Shown here piece after piece: positions 9,305 to 17,934 of a stretch of 64,000 nucleotides of DNA (the first letter of the stretch is position 1; every line of letters begins with the position of its first letter). The translations under genes and the position numbers were made by a program. Origin of the DNA: Paenibacillaceae bacterium (GTDB lineage Bacteria > Bacillota > Clostridia > Lachnospirales > Lachnospiraceae). The notes under the pieces are model-generated. The model saw nothing but the letters and a program-made list of their open reading frames with translations, had not been told where the DNA came from and did not search any database. Location of the stretch: the NCBI GenBank assembly GCA_015057715.1, contig SVDS01000002.1, forward strand, positions 1-64,000, read 5' to 3'.

Positions 9305-11137
9305 TTATTTTAAAATTTCTAAAAATCGTTCACCATATTTATCATATTTAAATGTTCCCACACCGGATACCAGAAGCATCTCTTCCCGGTTCTTTGGTTT
9401 TTGCACCGACATATGGATCAGGGTTTTATCGGAAAATACAATATAAGGGGGTACTTTTTCCTCTTTGGCTATTTTAAGCCGGAGTGTTCTTAATGTTTCA
9501 AACAGTTCTTCGTCCGCCTTAGTAAGATCCAGTGCCGATGAACTGCTCTTCTTTGTCTTACGGTTTTCTTTTGCCTGTGAAATGACGGCTTCTTCTTTTG
9601 CCATCTTCATGAGAATGGTTTCTTCTTCGTTTAAAACAGCACCTGCCTTTTGCGTCAGCTTTACAATGGCATATTCATCGTTGGTAACAGACAGATACTC
9701 CTTTAAAAGAAGATGGTTCATGACCTGCCTTAACTTGTATACAGGAACTTTTGATAAAACAGCATAATGGGGGTTTTCATTCATACCGTAATTCCTGATT
9801 TTAGCCGTATTGGCGCCATGCAAAGTATCCATAATTACATTGGCACCATACCGCTGTCTGCTGGTTTCCGTACATCCAATAAAAGCTCTTGCAATATCCG
9901 TCACATCCACAGTCTCAAATCCGGTTAGGCAGTTGGAACAATTCCCACAATAATTTTCCTTATACTCTCCAAAATAGCGAAGTATGTAATCCCTCAGACA
10001 ATCATTGGTAAAGCAGTAATAGGTCATTTTTTTCAGTCGTTCTCTGTCCCGTTCTTCCACAAGCTTTCGGGTGATTGGATCAAGCTCCTGATTATCCTGA
10101 TTGCTATCAATAAACATCTGATTGGTGATTACATCTTGACCACCATATAGAAGCAGGCATTCTCCCGGCTCCCCGTCTCTGGAACATCGTCCCACTTCCT
10201 GATAATAGGACTCCAGATTTTTTGGCATATTATAATGAATGACATAGCGGACATTGGACTTATCAATGCCCATTCCAAAGGCATTGGTAGCCACCATAAT
10301 AAGGCTCTTGTCATAAATAAAATCATCCTGATTGGTTCTGCGTTCTGCATCACTTAATCCTGCATGATACCTGGTTGCAGAAAATCCCTCTTTGTTTAAT
10401 TTCCCACAAACTTCCTCCACCATCTTTCTGGTAAGACAATAGATGATGCCGCACTGCCCTGGGTGTCTCTCCACAAAATTTTTCATGGTGGCATACTTAT
10501 CCTTAGGAGACTGCACACTTAAATAGAGATTCGGTCTGTCATAACCAGTAGATACAACAGCCGGATCCTGAAGCATTAAAATGTCAATAATATCTTCACG
10601 AACCTCCTTTGTTGCCGTAGCAGTAAAAGCACTGATAACAGGTCGTTTTGGAAGTTTTTCAATAAAATCAACAATCTTTAAATAGCTGGGTCTGAAGTCC
10701 TGTCCCCACTGGGATACGCAATGAGCTTCGTCCACTGCCACCATGGAAATCCGGACGTTTAAGCAAAAATCCAAAAATTCTTCGGTCAAAAGCCGTTCCG
10801 GTGCAACGTAAATAATGGGATAGCGCCCTTCCCGTGCATAAGCGAGGGCTTTAATATACTGACTTGAACTTAAAGAACTGTTAAGATATGCGGCGTGAAT
10901 GCCTGCCTGATTGAGTGAAGCGACCTGATCCTTCATCAGGGAAATCAAAGGTGAAATAACTAAAGTAATTCCTTCTGTCATAAGAGCCGGAACCTGAAAG
11001 CAAAGAGACTTACCTGAACCAGTCGGCATAATCCCCATGGCATCTCTCCCTGCCAGAATGCTGTCAATCAGTATTTCCTGCCCTTCCCGGAAACTGTCGT
11101 ATCCGAAATAGTGCCTGAGTACTTGATGTTTATCCAT
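9305..11137 (-). CDS. recQ: ATP-dependent DNA helicase RecQ
   Basis: This 610-residue superfamily 2 helicase has the RecQ order of domains. The N-terminal helicase core carries motif I MPTGSGKSLCFQVPAL (about residues 37-52) and the DEAH box VDEAHCVSQWGQDFRPSY (about 130-147). The second RecA domain contains GIIYCLTRK and TNAFGMGIDKSNVRYV. A zinc-binding region follows, with Cys residues in YYCFTNDCLRDY and YCGNCSNC (about 370-400), then a winged helix and a C-terminal HRDC domain (about 530-610). It unwinds 3'-5' at recombination and stalled-fork intermediates. It is a single-gene unit with its own terminator, of normal length, and all helicase motifs appear intact. Confidence 0.95.
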   Translation of the reverse strand: MDKHQVLRHYFGYDSFREGQEILIDSILAGRDAMGIMPTGSGKSLCFQVPALMTEGITLVISPLISLMKDQVASLNQAGIHAAYLNSSLSSSQYIKALAYAREGRYPIIYVAPERLLTEEFLDFCLNVRISMVAVDEAHCVSQWGQDFRPSYLKIVDFIEKLPKRPVISAFTATATKEVREDIIDILMLQDPAVVSTGYDRPNLYLSVQSPKDKYATMKNFVERHPGQCGIIYCLTRKMVEEVCGKLNKEGFSATRYHAGLSDAERRTNQDDFIYDKSLIMVATNAFGMGIDKSNVRYVIHYNMPKNLESYYQEVGRCSRDGEPGECLLLYGGQDVITNQMFIDSNQDNQELDPITRKLVEERDRERLKKMTYYCFTNDCLRDYILRYFGEYKENYCGNCSNCLTGFETVDVTDIARAFIGCTETSRQRYGANVIMDTLHGANTAKIRNYGMNENPHYAVLSKVPVYKLRQVMNHLLLKEYLSVTNDEYAIVKLTQKAGAVLNEEETILMKMAKEEAVISQAKENRKTKKSSSSALDLTKADEELFETLRTLRLKIAKEEKVPPYIVFSDKTLIHMSVQKPKNREEMLLVSGVGTFKYDKYGERFLEILK

Positions 11138-11260
11138 GTATCGTATTTTTGTGCTCCTTTTTCTATATTTGTTTGATTTTTTTCATTATAACATCATCCG
11201 CCCGATTTTTCCAGTTAACAGGTTCTTAAATTTTAAATGTTCCATATCTTCAAAAGAAAA

Positions 11261-11285
11261 AAGCGGGGAATTCATTCCGCCGCTT
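11261..11285 (-). terminator. Probable terminator of the small membrane protein gene
   Basis: AAGCGGGGAAT (11261-11271) pairs imperfectly with ATTCCGCCGCTT (11274-11285). Read on the minus strand it is followed by TTTTTTCTTTTG. It lies between the recQ start and the small gene at 11398. Confidence 0.55.
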
Positions 11286-11397
11286 CTTTCTTTTGTTGTT
11301 TTTCCGATCATTTATAATGATTGAAATCACAGTTTTTCATACTTGTTTGATTGCATATGATATTGATATTCCAAAACTGAACTGTAAAAATTGTATC

Positions 11398-11568
11398 TTA
11401 CACGAACAGCGCCAGTAATATGTAACCAAAACCAAAAATCAGAAAAAAGCCCCCTAAAACTTTAATCATTATTTTGGATTTGGCTGCCGGAAAAATTTCA
11501 AGAAATTTTTCATATGGCATAAATACCAGAAGCAACCCAATTACGATAAATGCTATTGCAGTAAAAAT
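11398..11568 (-). CDS. Small 56-residue membrane protein with a probable ATT start codon
   Basis: A frame of 56 codons lies between a perfect ribosome site GGAGGAG (11574-11580) and a TAA stop at 11398. The only start at proper spacing (5 nt) is ATT at 11568; no ATG, GTG or TTG lies near the ribosome site. The predicted protein has two hydrophobic segments (about 2-18 and 36-56) separated by a charged loop, PYEKFLEIFPAAKSKIM. It resembles generic small two-helix membrane proteins. ATT starts are rare (infC is the classic case), so either translation is tightly limited or the start lies elsewhere. A terminator follows 113 nt downstream. No function is assigned. Confidence 0.45.
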   Translation of the reverse strand: MFTAIAFIVIGLLLVFMPYEKFLEIFPAAKSKIMIKVLGGFFLIFGFGYILLALFV

Positions 11569-11726
11569 CGTATCTCCTCCCTTCCTGTTTCCATTGAGGT
11601 GATTATACTACAAAAGTCTGCATTTTTTTCGTTCATGTAATATTTAGCGCTCTACATGTAATTTTTGGTAAAAAATGGTTCTTTGGGGAGCCGTTTTTGG
11701 GGGGATTTAGCCGGATTGTACCGGAT

Positions 11727-13727
11727 TTAAATTTTTCCAATCAATTCTTTCTGATTATCGTCACAAAGAAAAATAGGAATTTGATCAATACCTGCTGTCT
11801 GATGAACAATTTGTCCTCCTTTGTATTTTGTTCCATCATAAATCAGAGTCCAGCTTGCTCCATGAGGAAGATACACATCTCTTTCATATGTATTCTCGTA
11901 AAGAATTGGCGCTACCAGAATATCGGAACCAAACATGTACTGATCGGTGAGATCCCAGCACATTTCATCCTGTGGGAATTCATAGAACATGGTACGCATG
12001 ACTGGTTTACCAGATTCATGGGCTTCATTCATTAATTTTCGTAAATAAGGCCGCATTGCTACTCTGAACTGTATGTATTTTTCTAAAATAGGTGTGTTTT
12101 CTTCTCCGAAGCTCCATATTTCATTATCTGCTCCAGTTGGCATAGATGGGGAACCGTCTGCGTGATTAACTGGCTTTGATGGACTCCGGTCTCCATGAAG
12201 CCGCATAACCGGACAGAACGTTCCCCACTGGAACCAGCGAACGAACAGCTGCTGGAAGGAAGGATCTGTGGGATCTCCGCCCATGAATCCTCCGATGTCA
12301 GTTGTCCACCAGGGAATTCCTGCTATTCCCATATTCAGACCTGCACAAAGCTGTTCTCTCAACGTCTTCCAATCGCTGTGGATATCCCCGGACCATACAA
12401 GCGCGCCATAGCGCTGGCTGCCTGCCCAGGCACAGCGCAGCAGATTAACCGCTGTATCCATACCGGCGGCTATCTGACCGTCATAGAAGGTTTTTGCGTA
12501 GAGCTGGGGATAAATGTTTCCGATCTGGTTAACTGGTCCCATATAGTAACGGTAATTATCATACTCATATGTGGAAAATTCCGGCTCGGCCTCATCAAGC
12601 CAGAAGGTTTTAATCCCAAAGTCATAATAATTCTTTCTGCATAAGTTCCATACATATTCTCTGGCTTTTGGATTGGTTGCATCAAAGAATGCGTTCTCCC
12701 CCTGGAACCTCATCGCAATGGGAACTCCACGTTCTGATTTTACAAGCAGCCCTTTCTGTTTCATTTCCTCATAATTTTCACTGGTTAAGTTCACCTGTGG
12801 CCAGATGGAAACCATCAGCTCCATACCATAACTGTTTAGTTCTTCAACCATGGCTTTTGGATCGGGGAAATCATTTTCATCAAAACGGTAGTCACCGCAC
12901 TTAGGCCAGTGGTAGAAATCAACTACAATCACGTCTACCGGAATTCCTCTTTTATGATATTCTCTGGCAACGTTTAGAAGTTCTTCCTGATTCCAGTATC
13001 TTAACTTGCACTGCCAGAATCCCAGACCATGTTCGGGCATGGGAGGAGGTGTCCCCGTGGCTTTGGCATAGGCTCTCACGATTTCTTCGGGGGTATCCCC
13101 TGCGGTAATCCAGTAATCCATCTGCCTGGTGCTTTCCGCATACCACTGGGTAATGTTCTTTCCAAAAGAGGCATTTCCCACTGCAGGGTTATGCCAGAAA
13201 AAACCATATCCTTTATCGGAAAGTACAAACGGAACAGAGGCCTGGGAGTTTCTATGGGCAAGTTCTAAAATGCAGTTCTTCATGTTTAAGACTTCCTGCT
13301 GATACTGTCCCATTCCGTACAGCCGTTCTGACTGGTCGGAGGCAAAGGTAACAGTCAGCTCATAGTCACCTCCCAGTCTGGGTTTAAAATTTCTGGTCTT
13401 TTTATTAAGGGCTCCTCCGGCCTTTTCTTCTTCCAGGAGAAGTTCTCCCTTCTGGTTAAAAAAGCTTACCCTGCATCTTTTGTGCCAGTCATCTACCGAT
13501 AAAGATGCGGTGATTGCTCCATTGGTAATTGAGCCGTTAAACTTATCTTTTATTATGATTGCGACTGATGTAAATGGTGCTGAAAGAAGTGCGTAATCCG
13601 TATCTTTGATATCTCCCATCATCACAGCGCGCACCCGCAGGGAATTTTCGCCCCACGGCTCGATACGGAGGGTTTCTCCGTCATTCTCAAAAATAATAGC
13701 TCCCTGGTCTTCTCTGATATAATTCAT
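11727..13727 (-). CDS. Glycoside hydrolase family 31 (alpha-glucosidase/alpha-xylosidase type)
   Basis: This 666-residue enzyme has an N-terminal beta-sandwich (about 1-220), a catalytic (beta/alpha)8 barrel and C-terminal beta domains. The barrel shows MPEHGLGFWQCKLRYW, DVIVVDFYHWP and the nucleophile segment TFWLDEAEPE (Asp near residue 377). The acid/base region is WSGDIHSDWKTLREQL, followed by GIPWWTTDIGGF and the C-terminal PYLRKLMNEAHESGKPVMR. These are GH31 signatures. There is no signal peptide, so it acts in the cytoplasm on imported oligosaccharides. The neighbouring AraC-type regulator is the likely local controller. Substrate (glucoside or xyloside) is uncertain. Confidence 0.9.
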   Translation of the reverse strand: MNYIREDQGAIIFENDGETLRIEPWGENSLRVRAVMMGDIKDTDYALLSAPFTSVAIIIKDKFNGSITNGAITASLSVDDWHKRCRVSFFNQKGELLLEEEKAGGALNKKTRNFKPRLGGDYELTVTFASDQSERLYGMGQYQQEVLNMKNCILELAHRNSQASVPFVLSDKGYGFFWHNPAVGNASFGKNITQWYAESTRQMDYWITAGDTPEEIVRAYAKATGTPPPMPEHGLGFWQCKLRYWNQEELLNVAREYHKRGIPVDVIVVDFYHWPKCGDYRFDENDFPDPKAMVEELNSYGMELMVSIWPQVNLTSENYEEMKQKGLLVKSERGVPIAMRFQGENAFFDATNPKAREYVWNLCRKNYYDFGIKTFWLDEAEPEFSTYEYDNYRYYMGPVNQIGNIYPQLYAKTFYDGQIAAGMDTAVNLLRCAWAGSQRYGALVWSGDIHSDWKTLREQLCAGLNMGIAGIPWWTTDIGGFMGGDPTDPSFQQLFVRWFQWGTFCPVMRLHGDRSPSKPVNHADGSPSMPTGADNEIWSFGEENTPILEKYIQFRVAMRPYLRKLMNEAHESGKPVMRTMFYEFPQDEMCWDLTDQYMFGSDILVAPILYENTYERDVYLPHGASWTLIYDGTKYKGGQIVHQTAGIDQIPIFLCDDNQKELIGKI

Positions 13728-13850
13728 GCCTTTTTACCCCTTTCAATCGGATTCATACTATTATTTTAGTTGTATGCACATGAAGTTACCCTGTTTATAT
13801 TGACCTCTTTTATTAAAAAAGTGACTTTACAGGGGAGAGGGGTAAAAAAG

Positions 13851-13882
13851 AGAGGAGCTCCGTAAATGAAAGGGGCTCCTCT
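13851..13882 (-). terminator. Terminator after the AraC-type regulator
   Basis: AGAGGAGC (13851-13858) pairs with GCTCCTCT (13875-13882), followed on the minus strand by a TTTTTT-containing tract. It lies 25 nt after the regulator stop codon and separates it from the GH31 gene. Confidence 0.7.
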
Positions 13883-13906
13883 TCTAGTGAGATTGGTGCA
13901 GTGTGA

Positions 13907-14860
13907 TTAAATATTGACTTCGTTACGGTATTTTGTGGGAATCATGTGATAATGTTTCTTAAAACTGACAGTAAAATAATTGGAATTGGAAAAGCCGGTA
14001 CGGATTGCAATTTCCTCCATACCCAGGTGTGTGGTGCGAACCAGATTTTCAGCTTCCCGCAGCCGCACATGAGTCAGATACTCATGAAATGTCATGTGAA
14101 ATGCATGTTTAAAGTAGCGGCAAAAATACCCCTTGCTCATGGAAACGTGCTTTGCTGCATCACTAAGTTCGATTTTGTTTGTGTAATTTTCCGTTATGTA
14201 ATGATTGATGTTTTTCATAAATAAGCCGATTCCTGTATCGCTCTGTTCCTGAATTGGAGAAATATTTTCGCTTTTTACTATTTCATAGAAAAATTCCAGA
14301 ATTCTGGCTTTTAAAAGCAGTTCAAATCCTTTTTGGCCATTTTCATATATGGCGTATGCATCATTTAAAAGTTGATACTGTCTTTCACTCTCCTGCTGTC
14401 CGGATGGCGAAAAGATATAAGGTCCGGTCGTTAGGGAAAAAAGGGGATCGATGTAATTTTGCCTGATGACATCATTCTCCATACTGCCTACGAACTCGTA
14501 GCTGAATAAGATTGTCCGGTAGATGAGGTCTTCTTTTAAAAAATCGTTGGAGCCGTGAATTCTGTCTGGGCGGATTAGCAAAACGTCTCCTGTACAAACT
14601 TGAATCTCTTCATTTTCTATGCTGATTCTGGCAATTCCTTTGCATACCCAGAATAGCTCCAGTTCCTTGTGGCAGTGGAAATATAGGGGAGGCTCCTGAC
14701 CCAGACCAACCAGACCTCCAAAGTTCTCTCCGTTCATAATGTAGGTGTGAAAGGTTTTACCTTCCCTTAGCCTGATATCGGTTTCGTGGGTGCTGAATGG
14801 GAAGAAGGCGTTTCCGTGCTGGATTGGTTCTTTGTATTTTGATCTTCTGGTTGATTCCAC
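13907..14860 (-). CDS. AraC-family transcriptional regulator with cupin sensor domain
   Basis: This 317-residue protein has an N-terminal cupin-like ligand domain: FHCHKELELFWVCKG near residues 56-70, then TGDVLLIRPDRIHGSND. The C-terminal part is a double helix-turn-helix (about 215-317) with SDAAKHVSMSKGYFCRYFK and MEEIAIRTGFSNSNYFTVSF. Such proteins regulate carbohydrate genes in response to a sugar. It lies upstream of and codirectional with the GH31 gene. A terminator between them argues for separate transcription, so control in trans is more likely than cotranscription. No inducer can be inferred. Confidence 0.92.
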   Translation of the reverse strand: MESTRRSKYKEPIQHGNAFFPFSTHETDIRLREGKTFHTYIMNGENFGGLVGLGQEPPLYFHCHKELELFWVCKGIARISIENEEIQVCTGDVLLIRPDRIHGSNDFLKEDLIYRTILFSYEFVGSMENDVIRQNYIDPLFSLTTGPYIFSPSGQQESERQYQLLNDAYAIYENGQKGFELLLKARILEFFYEIVKSENISPIQEQSDTGIGLFMKNINHYITENYTNKIELSDAAKHVSMSKGYFCRYFKHAFHMTFHEYLTHVRLREAENLVRTTHLGMEEIAIRTGFSNSNYFTVSFKKHYHMIPTKYRNEVNI

Positions 14861-15008
14861 TGGTTTTCAGGCTCCTTTCACCTACATCAAGTAACTGTTA
14901 TAAACGGAATTTAGTCCTTTTTATATCACTCTTTCATCGACAATAATTGTGTAAGACATAAGCCTGTTTGTAATGTGGAAGCGAAGAATTGTTCATTATA
15001 AAGCTAAA

Positions 15009-15218
15009 TTAATTACTTAATAAATCTGCATAGCGATATTCTTTCCCAGTAGCATCATTTTTCCATATCTGATTTATCTTATTATTCTCTGTAAACCACT
15101 CCGAATGTTAATAAGGGCCTGAATTATGTCTATGATAATTGTCCTCATAGAAAAAAATGTCTAAATTGACCCAACTCTTATTATCATAATTTGTGCTGCC
15201 TTTTAAATAACTTGACAT
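15009..15218 (-). pseudogene. Short gene interrupted by an in-frame stop, possible polymorphic-toxin accessory remnant
   Basis: An ATG at 15218, 11 nt after the 225-residue gene, opens 36 codons that end in TAA at 15110-15108. The same frame then continues for 32 more codons to TAA at 15011-15009. The text on both sides looks like one compositionally uniform polar protein (NYHRHNSGPY before the stop, WFTENNKINQIW after). This suggests a single ~69-residue gene broken by a point mutation. I recognise no family. Its position in the toxin/immunity graveyard behind Rhs module A suggests an immunity or toxin-tail remnant. Confidence 0.3.
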
Positions 15219-15229
15219 TTTTATAATCT

Positions 15230-15907
15230 TCAATCATCAACATCAACTAATGCAACCTCTGCACCCAACTTATTAGTTATGATAAATTTGTTTTCTTCCC
15301 ATCTAGATTTTTTAAAATAATCTCTTCTATCTAGATAATCTGGTATATTAGCTAACCATTGAATCTTAGTCTGGTCTGAATTGCCACATTTAATTTGCAC
15401 ACACCATGCTTCACCCACTGTTCTATTTAAGCATCTAAAAACTTCTGCTTTATATTTTCCTCCCTTTGAAGTCTTAGATAATGTCTTGATTTTCTTCCTC
15501 AGTGATAAATCTTGATCAATCATTTTCTTAATTGTGGCTTTAATTGTATTGCTTTTTTCCTCATTTTTACCAGACATATTTGTAATGTCAATTAATACTT
15601 CTTCAATAATATTTAAAATATACTTCTCTGCATCTTCAGATTCTAAAAGTTCTAATGTCTTTATCTGCTCCTTATCAAGATAATATGAAGAAGCATGAAA
15701 AGCCTTATAATTATTGTATTTTTTAGCATTTTGCCTTCTATTCCTTGTAGCTAAAATGGTCAACTGCCCATTTCCATCTAACTCCAATTCAGGGCATAAC
15801 TCTATAAAAAGTTCCGTTATATGATGTGACTTCCACCTAATTGGAAATAACTTATTCTCTTTTTCATATTTAGGATCACCTTCTAAAATAATCTTTTTTA
15901 ATAACAC
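15230..15907 (-). CDS. Uncharacterised 225-residue protein, possible orphan immunity protein
   Basis: I do not recognise this family. It is a soluble, Lys/Glu/Asn-rich protein with no signal peptide or membrane segment. The middle is helical and charged (about 75-150), and the C-terminus has Trp- and Tyr-containing strands (IQWLANIPDYLDRRDYF). Codon use and AT content are higher than in the Rhs genes, like the other small genes behind the toxin modules. It lies 24 nt downstream of a broken IS256-type transposase and upstream of a stop-interrupted small gene. Location alone suggests an orphan immunity or accessory gene left by an earlier toxin cassette. Confidence 0.5.
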   Translation of the reverse strand: MLLKKIILEGDPKYEKENKLFPIRWKSHHITELFIELCPELELDGNGQLTILATRNRRQNAKKYNNYKAFHASSYYLDKEQIKTLELLESEDAEKYILNIIEEVLIDITNMSGKNEEKSNTIKATIKKMIDQDLSLRKKIKTLSKTSKGGKYKAEVFRCLNRTVGEAWCVQIKCGNSDQTKIQWLANIPDYLDRRDYFKKSRWEENKFIITNKLGAEVALVDVDD

Positions 15908-15931
15908 AATAAAACCTCCTGATATAAATCA

Positions 15932-16759
15932 TTATTTTTCTCTCCATGTATTCTTAATTCTAATAGCACATACAAGCATTAAAGCACTTTGCCCATCAGG
16001 AAAAGCGCCAATAGCACGGGTTCTACGTTTGATTTCCCGGTTCAGACGTTCAATGGTATTGTTAGTGCGAATTCTAGTCCAGTGTTGGCTGGGAAAATCC
16101 ATATATGTTAGGGTTTCCTCAATTCCATCTTCGATCTTTTTAGCTGCCGAAGTTAATTTCATCTCGCGAAGTTTATCCGCTACTTATTTCGCTTTTTCCT
16201 TTGCAGATGTTTTGCATTCTTGAGCATGGATGGCCTTCAGCAACATAGAGACTTCTTTCAGCTTTAAATAAACTCCATCTACAAACACATAAGGATAAGA
16301 ACCGGTAAGTTTGCGACTTCTCCTCGTTTCAATGTGTTCATAGGCTTTTTTATTAAGATTACTTATTGTTCCTGGTGAAACTTTGGTTCCCCATAATGCC
16401 TCGGTAATATCCTCAACACGGCGAACAGAAACACCTGCGAGATACATTTCAATGAGAGCTTCTTCTACAGAGCATTCTCTGCGGCGATAGCGTTTAATGA
16501 AGGCAGTTACAAACGGAACGCCCTTTAGCTTTGGCATCTTTAAATTTACTTTACCAGCCATGGTTTGAAAGTTTCTGCTGTAATGTCCGGAACGATATCC
16601 TTTACGTTCACCGGAACGCTCATATTTATCGGCATTAACGAGTTCATCTGCCTCATGATCCAGCAAGGCGTTGAGGGTTTCCTCAACGCTGTTACGTACT
16701 AAATCTTTCAATTCGTTATGGATAAGTTCCAGGTTTAATTGTATAATGTTATCGGACAT
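15932..16759 (-). pseudogene. Degenerate IS256-family (Mutator-type) transposase with internal deletion and in-frame stop
   Basis: The N-terminal part (start 16759 behind AGGAGGCTATAGAAC) shows LLDHEADELVNADKYERSG, then SGHYSRNFQT and the first catalytic Asp in YVFVDGVYLKLK. The sequence then jumps to KAIHAQECKTSAKEKAK, which in intact IS256 transposases lies about 150 residues further on, so the middle of the DDE domain is deleted. A TAA stop at 16186-16184 interrupts the same frame, which then resumes with VADKLRE. The C-terminal NNTIERLNREIKRRTRAIG retains the catalytic Glu. The element cannot encode a working transposase. Confidence 0.85.
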
Positions 16760-16859
16760 GTTCTATAGCCTCCTTTGTGAGATTTGGTTGTGGTGACTTT
16801 ATTTTACCAAACGGCTATAGACCATGTCTATTTTTATTAAAATGAATTTGCGAAATTAA

Positions 16860-16991
16860 TTATACGTAATCGCGGAATATCTCGCTACGTCCATCCTGAT
16901 CAATAATTTCACAAACCTTACCCTGGCTGTTGTAACGATATGTAATCACCGCCTTTTCCCTCACGCTTGATCCTTGTTTAGCGATTGCCAT
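16860..16991 (-). pseudogene. Displaced fragment of Rhs core (43 codons)
   Basis: A short frame from ATG 16991 to TAA 16862-16860 contains TYRYNSQGKVCEIIDQDG followed by RSEIFR. It is nearly identical in DNA sequence to the module A rhs gene around 19820-19890 and similar to module B around 38190-38260. There is no ribosome site, and a terminator hairpin lies immediately upstream. It is therefore a leftover piece of rhs coding DNA, not a gene. It shows that recombination or deletion of an rhs copy took place here, next to the IS256 remnant. Confidence 0.8.
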
Positions 16992-17003
16992 AGAAAAAGC
17001 TCC

Positions 17004-17044
17004 CTTCTGGGAATGAATAATTAATCTAATCCATTCCCAGAAAG
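17004..17044 (-). terminator. Terminator of payload module A
   Basis: CTTCTGGGAATG (17004-17015) pairs with CATTCCCAGAAAG (17032-17044). On the minus strand GGGAGCTTTTTC follows. It lies about 145 nt after the immunity candidate and probably ends the module A transcript. Confidence 0.65.
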
Positions 17045-17187
17045 AAGCAATTTGTTTCTAGAGACACAAATTTTATTACACTTACCAAAAATATAAAGAA
17101 TTAATAATAAGCTTTAATATTAAGTCATAATTATTTCATAATCTTCGTCGTAAAAGCACTTAAACTTTTATATTTGTGTAAACTACT

Positions 17188-17727
17188 CTACTCGGATTCC
17201 ATAGACGATTCTAAAATATATCTGTTATTTCCACCATTCCCTATAATTGTAATTCCATTTTCATACATTTCTTTTACTTTTTGTGTATATCTATGATCTT
17301 TGTAATATTTTTTTACTCCATTATATTCTCCAATAATATAAACTCCTTTAAACATTGTTTTTTTATACTGATTTATTATGATTCTCCATAATTTAAGATT
17401 CTCATTTTCCGCTATACAACCAATAGTGGATTCACTTAATATTTTATTATCTTGCTTTCCCAGCCTAATACATAAAAAACCACTATTATTTCTTAAGAAT
17501 TCTATATAATTTTTTTCATCTTTAATGGGTTGATTCATATAAAGCAAAACCATTTCAGCTTTACATAGCATTTCTTCGGATATGTTTAAGTAATCAATAA
17601 CTTTGTACTCAAAATTTGGAAATGTTTGCAATATCACTACTTTTAAATTATTTTCTTTGACTTTATTCAAAATAAAAGCTGATGTTTCTTCCCTTGTTGC
17701 GTGAAATTGAAAATTAATTTTTGCCAT
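17188..17727 (-). CDS. Putative immunity protein for the module A Rhs toxin
   Basis: This 179-residue soluble protein lies directly downstream of the rhs gene on the same strand and starts behind GGAGATGATATA. It belongs to no family I recognise. It is AT-rich and Lys/Ile/Asn-rich, unlike the rhs gene, as is typical of polymorphic immunity genes that travel with their toxin tip. The gap to rhs is 207 nt and holds a hairpin, so the pair is not tightly coupled as in module B. The immunity role is inferred from position; neutralisation of the putative nuclease toxin would occur in the cytoplasm. Confidence 0.5.
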   Translation of the reverse strand: MAKINFQFHATREETSAFILNKVKENNLKVVILQTFPNFEYKVIDYLNISEEMLCKAEMVLLYMNQPIKDEKNYIEFLRNNSGFLCIRLGKQDNKILSESTIGCIAENENLKLWRIIINQYKKTMFKGVYIIGEYNGVKKYYKDHRYTQKVKEMYENGITIIGNGGNNRYILESSMESE

Positions 17728-17754
17728 TATATCATCTCCTATTTATAAATCGTA

Positions 17755-17778
17755 GCTAGGGATTCAAATCTCCCTAGC
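17755..17778 (-). other. RNA hairpin between rhs toxin and immunity genes
   Basis: GCTAGGGA (17755-17762) pairs perfectly with TCCCTAGC (17771-17778) around an 8-nt loop. No T-tract follows on the minus strand, so it may be a processing or attenuation site rather than a terminator. Confidence 0.4.
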
Positions 17779-17934
17779 CACGTTTATTCTTTTAGCATTT
17801 ACATTGTATTTGCTAAAGCTCATATTACTTATAAATCCATATGCCAGATTATTATAATATTGATTTCATAAATCCTATTAAAATCACAAACCCATTTACC
17901 TTACAACGACTGATATATTATAATCACCACTTAA

